NCBI GenBank assembly: GCA_023055505.1
Contig: JALIRH010000062.1
Location: 2,049,115 to 2,113,114 of the forward strand
Source of the DNA: Callipepla californica brunnescens
Taxonomy: Eukaryota > Chordata > Aves > Galliformes > Odontophoridae
Direction of reading: 5' to 3'
DNA: 64,000 bases
The notes under the pieces: generated by a model
What the model was told of the DNA's origin: nothing
The model's input: only the letters and a program-made list of their open reading frames with translations
Database searches by the model: none
Made by a program: the position numbers and the translations under genes
Shown: one piece after another, positions 56,395 through 64,000 of the stretch
Layout of the letters: the number at the start of each line of letters is the position of its first letter
Numbering within the stretch: the first letter of the stretch is position 1

Positions 56395-56835
56395 GTAACA
56401 TGGAATCAGCAGGGTTGGAAAAGACCGCTAAGAACATCCAGTCCAACCATCCATCCATCACCAAATTTTCCTACTAAACCATGTTCCACAGTAGAATTTC
56501 TAAACGTTTTTAAAAAAATTCTTGATAAGGTCCAGGAATGGTGACTCCTTCACCTCCCTGGGCAGCACATTCCAGCGCCTGGTCACTCTCTTGGAGAAGA
56601 ATTTTTAACATTGATCCTTAATGTCTCCTACTGCAACTTGAATATGTTCCTCTAGTCCTATCACTAGTTACATGGGAGAAGATGCTGATTCCCAGCTCTC
56701 AACAACCTCCCTTCAGGAAGCTGTAGAGATTACCCACATTACCCCCAAGTCTTTTCTTCTCCAGACTGAGCAATCCCATCTCCCTCAGTCACTCCCCATA
56801 AGACCTGTGCTCCACCTCACCATATTGTCCTGTAT
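56395..56835 (-). mobile_element. CR1 3' fragment
   Basis: 'agggttggaaaagaccgctaagaacatccagtccaaccatc' (56411) is the reverse complement of a CR1 3' UTR. It continues collinearly through 'cctccctgggcagcacattccagcgcctgg' (56555), 'cctatcactagttacatgggaga' and 'gactgagcaatcccatctccctcagtcactcc' (56765), the ORF2 C-terminus. Similarity ends at 'ccacctcaccatattg'. The frame is broken. Confidence 0.9.
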
Positions 56836-58967
56836 GAGCACAAGAATATAAAACCACTGGAAAATAAGTAATTGTGATTTCAGATTCTAAACCTGAGTTC
56901 AAGAATTAGTGGAAAAATATAATACATGTAACTTAGCAAGATTTAAACCTTTTAAAATCTATACAACATAAAGCCCAATTTGAGGCAAAATTCAGTAAGC
57001 AGTCTTCAAACTATTGAGAATTGTTTGGTGTGATAGCAACACTCTGAATGCATTATGTACTTTCTGGGATAGTCACCAGTTTGGATTATCTCAGTGTTTA
57101 CAGTCCATAACTAAAGAAACATTGTTGTGTTACATCATCATAACAACAGAACACTAAATAAGAAGAAATTAAGACAAAATTAGAAAGCAGAACAATACTG
57201 GAGGTAATACTTCATACTGAAATAATTTTTTAGAATAACGTATATACTTTGTAAGGCAACATTTGCATCAAGAGTTCACTTCCTATTCTAGATATTCCAA
57301 AAGACTACTTCCTTGCCTACCCAGGTATTTATCTTTTATAGCAAGAGTAAGACTTTAACAATTTCTAACAGTCATGTGTATACAAAGACTAAATGCTAAT
57401 TTCAACAAAAGTTTTCTTGAGTCTTTAATCTTAGTGACATAAACTATGCAAATTCAAAAGATGTGATCTCTTACTTACTTTGAAAAATATTAAAAACAAA
57501 GAACAATACATAGTTCAACGATTAAAGCTGTATATTAAGAAAATGTAAGATTGCCTAATGATTTAGCTGGATAGCTAAAATAAATATTATACCATATATT
57601 GAAAAACTCAACAGCAAAAAATGAACACATCATGATGAGCTCTGATCTTGATACATTCACTGCCATTGTGTATCCTTCATGAAAACTGTCCCATTAAATT
57701 TTTCCTGATGTTTAAATATTCTTTAATTTTGTAACTAGATCCATTACCAAAATGTTATGTAATGTGGTTACCTCTAACACTCTCCTTTTTAAGACCCTGA
57801 GATATTCACAGATTTTGTGCTTTAATTAATTAATTTATTTATTTATTAAAAAAAAAAAAACACACAAAAACATTCTGGTTGTTTGAAGAAATCTATTTAC
57901 ATCAAAAAAAGATTTCCTTCACTGCTCTGGGAAATCTAATATTTTAGCTCTTGGGCTTTTAAGTCATTAAGGGAATTTTCATGTTCACTACCCTGTAACA
58001 GATTCAGTGTTGCATAATTCAAAACAACTTCACACCACTTATGGTAAATCATCCATGAAAGAATGTTTATTTTTTCTTATCTATTCTATTCCTTCTTCAT
58101 TGTTGATTTTTCAAACCAGTTCTTTTTTTTTTATTATTTTTTCATTCTTTTCCTTCAATTAACATGGAAGGGAGAAGTGATAGCAGTTTGTTATAATCTT
58201 AAAACTTCTAAGAACTACATTTATCTACCAAGTTTTTCTCCAATTTTTTTATTTTCATGCTGTCTACTGAATATCTTCCTTCTCTACAAAAGTCCAATTG
58301 AAGAACTTATGCAGTCACAAAGAGTTTGGCGGGCTGGAAGCTTTGGATGTGGATCCTGTCCATAATTATTTAGAGTGAATACCATTCTGAATTAGAATAA
58401 TTTGAATTAGAATTAGAAATTACTGGGAAAGTTTTGAAATGAACATTTAAGTGTGAGTGGGAAGAAAACACATAGAAAAGCATTCAGATAAAAAGAAGGG
58501 ATGTGAAGTCTGGTCAAAACAAAAATAAGAAAAGGGATATAAAAGAGACTACAGTATAGGGACATAAAAGACACTATAGTACACTAAGAATGCGTTAGTC
58601 AATGTAACAGTTAACTACTTTTATTTTATTTTGTGGCAAGATGAGGTAGGTAGGGGGAAGTCTGCATAACTTTCAGAAGAATTTAAAAGCAAATCAGGCT
58701 TATTTAGAATAAAGAATTAACAACAACAATCTATTACAGCTCAGCAATACTATTTCTTATTGCAAAGATCTGAATGACAAGCGGTGCAATTCAGCAGGTT
58801 TTTTTTTGTTTGTTTTTTTTTGTATATCTAAGTTCTAAATCTATAACTAAATATGTAACTAGATTCAGAACTGAATCTAGTCTGCTGTAAGCCATACTTT
58901 CTTTTGCCCCTGTGTCAAGTAAAATGCTTTCAAGTAAATTTCAGCTTTCTTTAAGTTTCTCTTGAAA
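56836..58967. other. AT-rich sequence, no gene recognised
   Basis: Unique-looking AT-rich DNA. An A/T array lies at 57823-57862 and a T run near 58801-58820. The 100-residue frame at 58063-58365 is Phe/Tyr/Leu-rich from T-rich DNA and has no domain beyond apparent hydrophobicity. Confidence 0.55.
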
Positions 58968-59292
58968 GTAGAATCATAAAATTGCTCAGGTTGGAAAAGA
59001 TATTCAAGATCAACAGTTCCAACCACAACTAAACGATACTACCATAGCTCTAGCAACCCACCACTAGATCATGACCCTGAGCACCATATGGAAACAGTTC
59101 TTAAACACATTCAGGAATGGTGATTGAACCATCTCCTTGAGGAGCCTATTCCAATGCATAACAACACTTTTCTCTAAAGAAGGTTTTCCTGTTATCTAAC
59201 ATAAACCTCCCCTGGCACAACTTGAGACCATTTCCCCTTGTCCTGTCACCTGTCACCAGTGAGAAGAGATGAACCCTGCTCTTGTTGCAGGG
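58968..59292 (-). mobile_element. CR1 3' fragment
   Basis: 'gaatcataaaattgctcagg' at 58972, 'ttggaaaagatattcaagatcaacagttccaacc', 'ctccttgaggagcctattccaatgc' and 'ctcccctggcacaacttgagaccatttccccttgtcctgtcacc' (59208) form the reverse complement of a CR1 3' UTR and ORF2 end. The UTR differs from that of the other copies, so it is probably another subfamily. Confidence 0.88.
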
Positions 59293-62200
59293 GGAAGAAA
59301 ACAGAAAAAATGCCTGTGGCCTACCAACACAACATGTAGCTACTAATCAATTGATTAACATAATTAAGCATATCCACTTTCACTTTTTTTTCCTTATTTT
59401 GTTTAGTATTGTTTTGTTTTCATTTTATCTTAGATATCTTTAAGCGGACTTTTCTGGGATATAAATGTCATGCATAATTCCTCACTCAAACTCAGACTAA
59501 AACATGTAAGAAGAAAGTTAGCTTTGTTTTATCAAGATGCTGAATTTCAGGAAAATCTGTTGTAAAACTGCTGAAAAATCTTAAATTTCCATACTGGAAT
59601 AAGTGGGATAAAACCTTAACGAGTCTTGTCTAAGCTTATCTCAGTTTTGTACAACTGAATTCCACAACTACTGTTTGCATAAACATCTGAAAAGATTTTC
59701 TATACCATAACTATAAATATAAGAAGAGAAAGAAAATGAAAATGAGGTGACTGCAGACCAACTAGTGAAACACTACTTGTAAGGAAGTATGCTTGGAAAT
59801 ATTCTAAAGGACTCAGAGAAACACCTGGAAAAGCAGTTTGATTTACAATTGCTATTCAAGCAGGGGATGTCCTACTTAATTACACAGCAACCTTTGAAAA
59901 CATTTCTGTTTTGACAGATAAGAGAAGATATATCCTGTAAAATTACATTACTAAAATACATCTGAAAAAGTTTGATGTAGGAGGTTACTGGATACCAGAA
60001 ATGCTACTTCATGTAAGAAAGAATGTATTTTCTAGTAAATGTTAAATATCTTCCTCATTTTTTAATTTCGTTAGTAAAGTAAGATTATGTAACGTAGGAA
60101 AGATTCAGTTCTGCTCAGTGACTTTTGCCACTCCACTGTTGAACAGATAAAATTGAAGTCACTGTCCCAGGAGAAATCTGTACTTTCTATTTTTTTTTTA
60201 TTTTTTTTTCAGAAATATCTAAATTCTCTCTTAAAGAAAAACATATATGAGAATTCAAGAAAATCTTCCATTTAATTAGCAGTCTCTGTGAGAAAGAGAA
60301 TTGAATGTTCACATGCCATTATTTCATCTTTTATATCTGTATTTTTTAATGATCTCTGAGGCAAAATGTATGTCCTGTATTTATTTTTCAAAGTTTGATA
60401 AGCTTAGGAAGACCATAAATGTAGTAAAACAATACTGTAACTGCCTCCATTTCATATTGGCCTTCTTACCAATGAGGGAACAGCACAATTAAAAATTTCT
60501 GTATAATGTTCTCCAAAATTAGTCCATAAATTCTGTTTCAGATCATGTGCAATCCATATTTGGACATACTGATTTTCTAAACACCTAATAACAAACAAAA
60601 AATTGTTTATAGAAGAGAAAAAAGTAAACCTTTTATTTTGGTCTTGTGTCCCTCATTCTCTTTTCATTGTATTAAAATATCTCAACCTTGTTGTTATGAC
60701 TCTAAATAAAGTCATCTCTTAACAAAATTTCAAATATATTTTGGGAAATTGGATATTAGTACAAACCTCTAGAATGCAGAAATGTCATGAGTTTTGACAG
60801 TCTGTGGAAGGCATATATCTGACAATCCAGATTTCTTTACATATTTGCAGTCTTCCTCATACTTCTATTGTTTTCTTATTGCACTTACTTATCACTTCTT
60901 CCTCATTTTTATAAATTTACCTTCTTCACATACAATGAGTTTCTGTGTGCCAAGAAGCCCTGTGCTAGTTGCCTCCTCCTAAAATTTCTCACAGAACCTT
61001 AAAAAACTCTCACAGACATTTTCCACCCTTTCCCTCTATGGTAGCTAATGAAGACAAGTTCTACAGCTCAGAGATACCTTAGGAGTAAATTAAAATCTGA
61101 TATCAGGAAACAGTTTTTCTTAAACTGCATATGTTTATTTTTTTCTCTTAGAGATACACTACAGATTTACTTTGGCAGTAATATTTGCAATCAGTGAATA
61201 CTGTGGTCTTAGCAGGAGACTGAACTTGCTCTGATACAATTTTTAAATTTAGCTTAACTTATTTTATGGAATTAAGCACATTCTCTAAATACAGAAAACT
61301 AAAATACAAGCCACTTAATGTTAAGCCACTGTCTAATACTTGTTTGTCTAAGCAGCATTTTTTTTTATTTCCTAAATTCTTTTTGTCATCTTCCAATTTG
61401 CATATACTAAAAATCTAGAATCTAGAGACATGGAATACAACAGGTATCACCTACTTATAGGGCTTTAAAAAGCCACAATTTATTAGTTTTTCAGTTGGGT
61501 TTTTTTTTTTTGTTTTTTTTTTTGTTTTTTTTTTTTTTTTGTTTTTTGGTCCAACATTAAAGAGATATTCTGATTTCAATTTAATGGCTAATTCTTAGTC
61601 ATACAAAAAACAATATTTTGTCTACTTAATTCAGAAAAGAAAAAATATAACAGAGGTAGAAAAAATAAGAATTGGGTAGTGATAGATGGAAAGACTGGAA
61701 AAATACCATTACTTTGTTAGCATAAAAATAAAAAAAAAAGAAAATTTGAATTTGAAAGAAAAAAAGATAAAACTCATACTTGCTATGTATTCATACTACA
61801 GTTATAACACAATACCACTAGGATTTTTTATTTTATTTTTATTTTTTCCTTTTTAAAATTACAACAGTTCAGGGTAGTCTCAAGATTTCCCAGCATTTAT
61901 TTCTCACAAGTAAATTCTCAAATGCATCATTACACAAAAATCTGTTTTATTTCCAAAAGCTGTTTTAAAAAGCCATCCACAAAAAAAGACCAAAAAAAAA
62001 AAGTTTGAAGTTCAAATGAAAGTCAGCAGCTGAATAACACTAATCCCCACGAGAATGCTTGGCACCTGCCAGACAGCGTAAAATTTTTATAAATGTTGTA
62101 TTCTGCAACGTCAATTGCAAACATTATAAGGCCTTTGGTAAATACATCTACCAGCCTTTTTGTTTGAGATGAAATATTGAACTTCCTACTGTTATGATTA

Positions 62201-63002
62201 TAGAGAAGGCTATTTCAGATTTTTTTTATTATTATTCAAATATTTGTTTAGTGACATATCTCTTTTACTTTGGGATTAAGTTTCAAATCAGACAGAGATT
62301 TAGGTGTTTGAAAAAATGCCTATCTTATAAATACGATCTACTTAGAAGCAGATGAGTAAACGTAGCTACACAGGGACAGAAGAAGAAAAAAATTTGGCAG
62401 CCTGATCTACAGTATCAGAATAAGGAGACAAAATTCTCTAGTACAGCAAAGCAATGTACAGCAAAGCAAAATGTCTATCTCTTTGGCAGAGGCAAACTGA
62501 CACTTCGTACATGTCTAAGTTAAAGACATAAAATTAATTTTATGTGATTATTGTTTAAAGTGTTGTATTCTACAAGACATTTTTATTTTTGAAGAATTAA
62601 AAATGTTAATAAAACAAAGTAAAAATGTTAATAAAATTCAGCATAAGAAAAAAAGATTTCAGAATGAATAAAGTTAAAAATGCTGAAGTTAATCATATTC
62701 TTACATGCAAAATACATGCTATTGTGCTTTACAGAAACATGATCGTTAAGACAGGCAAAAATTTTATTCTTACATTACTTTGATCATTTGTTGATCTTGT
62801 AGTAATACACTATGTGAAAACATTACTGCTTGAATAGGAGCAAAAATTATATTTTCTTATTTTTCTTCATGACAAATTTATAATTGTTTTCCCTTTACTT
62901 TGCTTCTGTATGAGAGTGGAAACATTGAGTACTTCAGGAAAGGTTTTAATCTAGATACCGAAGTTATTTTTCTGAAAACCTCATATCCAAAATTCAGAGA
63001 CA
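59293..63002. other. long AT-rich stretch, no gene recognised
   Basis: 3.7 kb of AT-rich DNA without a CR1, LTR or mariner match. It contains a T-rich tract with G interruptions at 61499-61547 and A-rich tracts near 61729-61763. Frames of 62-63 residues (60301-60492, 60794-60982) carry no domain. Confidence 0.55.
61499..61547. repeat. T-rich low-complexity tract
   Basis: About 49 bp of T interrupted by single Gs at roughly ten-base spacing. No element body adjoins it on either side that I recognise. Confidence 0.85.
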
Positions 63003-63138
63003 GTTTTGTTTAGAAGCCCATCTCCCTATCCTTTCCACTTTTCCCCTTTCCCCTTTCCCAATGGCATGGGTCCATGGGTCCCCCTGCCTCATTAGTCATG
63101 GGAATACGCCAAACCAGCCCATAAACCATTAACACCAA
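63003..63138 (+). mobile_element. ERV LTR 3' end fragment
   Basis: 'gaagcccatctccctatcc', a CCCTTT tract, 'ggcatgggtccatgggtcccc', 'attagtcatgggaatacgcc' and 'ccagcccataaaccattaacacc' match the last 130 bp of the complete LTRs. Only this end remains. A CR1 fragment follows directly. Confidence 0.8.
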
Positions 63139-63139
63139 T

Positions 63140-63750
63140 TTAGAGGTGAGGATGTGTTAGAGAACCGTGTCAAAGGACTTCCAGAATTACAGGTAGGTGA
63201 CATCAATTGCCTTCCCTTTGTCCACTGATGCCATCACTCCATCAAAGAAGGCCGTTAGATTGGCCAGGCAGGACCTTCCCTTGGTGAATCCCTACCAGCT
63301 GTCTCAGATCCCCCTCTCATTCCTCACATGCCTTAATTTGTCTTCCAGGAGGATCTGTTCCATGATCTTCCCAGGCACAGAGGTGAACTCACTGGCCTGT
63401 AGTTCCTCAGGTCCTTCTCCCTGCCTTTCTTGTAAATGTGAGCAATGTTTCCTTTTCTCCATTCCCCAGGGACCTTTCCTGGCAACCATGACTTTTAAAA
63501 TATAATGGAGAGAGTCTTGGAAATCATATCAGCCAGCTCCCTTAGGACCCTGGGATACATGTCATTAAGCCCCATGGACAAGTACACATTTAGTTTCACG
63601 AGTAGGTCTTGAACATTCTTGGCCTTACAGCTGGGGCCAGTTTGCTCCCCTAGTTCCTACCTAAAGTTTCAGGTTCAGGGTTGTGAGAACCTTGTCCACT
63701 GGTGGAGAATGAGGCAAAGATTTAATTGAATACCTCAACTTTCTCCATAT
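63140..63750 (-). mobile_element. CR1 ORF2 reverse-transcriptase fragment
   Basis: The reverse complement encodes the CR1 RT core. 'accgtgtcaaaggacttccagaatta' (63163) is the antisense of the AFDTV region, and 'gaccttcccttggtgaatccctacc' the antisense of FTKGRSC. 'ggatctgttccatgatcttcccaggcacagaggtgaa' (63351) is the antisense of the FTSVPGKIMEQIL stretch, seen in the minus frame 63489-63304. It continues 5' past the GPDGIHP region toward 63750. Neither its own 3' end nor a tail is present, so it is truncated on both sides. Confidence 0.88.
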
Positions 63751-63754
63751 CTGC

Positions 63755-64000
63755 TGTAGCCAGGTAATACAAGACAACCAGTACAATTTCACCAAGAACA
63801 AGATCTGCCTGATCAAGCTAGTGGACTGCACCAATAGACAAGGGAAGAGTCAACTATCTAGGCTCCAGTAAGACCTTTGACACAGTCTCATAACATCCTG
63901 CTCTCCAAATTGGAAAGATGGATTTGAAGAATGGTTGATTCAGTGGAAGAGGAACTCTTTGCGAGGCTACATGGAAACTGGCAGTCAGTGGTTCAATGTC
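63755..64000 (+). mobile_element. CR1 ORF2 fragment, opposite strand, runs off window
   Basis: 'cagtacaatttcaccaagaacaagatctgcctgatcaagctagtgg' (63780) is the plus-strand counterpart of QHGFTKGKSCLTNLV, followed by 'aagacctttgacacagtctcataacatcctgctctcc' (63869; KTFDTVSHNILLS). It lies head to head with the minus-strand RT fragment at 63140-63750 and continues past the end of the window. Confidence 0.83.

Noticed and set aside
58063..58365. 100-residue hydrophobic frame as a small membrane protein
   Set aside because: The composition is what T-rich DNA gives by chance, with no known motif or flanking gene structure.

Overview
The window reads as vertebrate nuclear DNA from a bird, most likely a galliform. 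It is AT-rich and gene-poor. It is strewn with copies of the avian non-LTR retrotransposon CR1, recognised by its reverse-transcriptase ORF2, its 3' untranslated region and its octamer tail. It also holds copies of one endogenous-retrovirus LTR family, two mariner-like fragments of the type found in chicken, and one possible hAT-like element. I found no host protein-coding gene, tRNA, rRNA or CRISPR array. Apart from transposon ORFs, the short open frames have the size and composition of chance frames.

Layout: 1-525 is an LTR remnant cut by the window edge. 3211-4250, 5585-6300 and 6532-7412 are CR1 copies. 8978-9551 is a complete solo LTR. 12350-12800 is an old CR1, directly followed by copy A of a 1.14-kb duplicated segment (12872-14011). 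17185-18510 is a cluster of CR1 pieces plus an LTR fragment, followed by an unidentified GC-richer block and more CR1 debris to 19740. 22286-22737 is a long compound pyrimidine microsatellite. 25165-25790 is CR1, 27855-28719 may be a hAT-like element, and 30103-30885 holds CR1 scraps. Copy B of the duplicated segment is at 35145-36288, followed by a second complete solo LTR (36548-37116). Next comes the best-preserved element, a 5'-truncated minus-strand CR1 (37278-39053) whose reverse-transcriptase frame has no stop for about 556 codons. 39728-40300 is an unidentified GC-richer block. 42735-44600 is a CR1 that keeps a decayed ORF1 (SGNH/GDSL-esterase type) joined to the 3' end of ORF2. 46203-47000, 49490-50800, 50855-51035, 53055-53185, 56395-56835, 58968-59292 and 63140-64000 are further CR1 pieces. 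Mariner remnants lie at 52432-52682 and 55563-55898, and LTR remnants at 54388-54745 and 63003-63138.

Nothing here forms an operon or pathway. The story is repeat history: several CR1 lineages of different age and orientation, LTRs reduced to solo copies, DNA-transposon relics, slippage-prone microsatellites, and one low-copy segment present twice about 22 kb apart in direct orientation. Element boundaries were read by eye and are good to about 5-30 bp, except where a target-site duplication fixes them.
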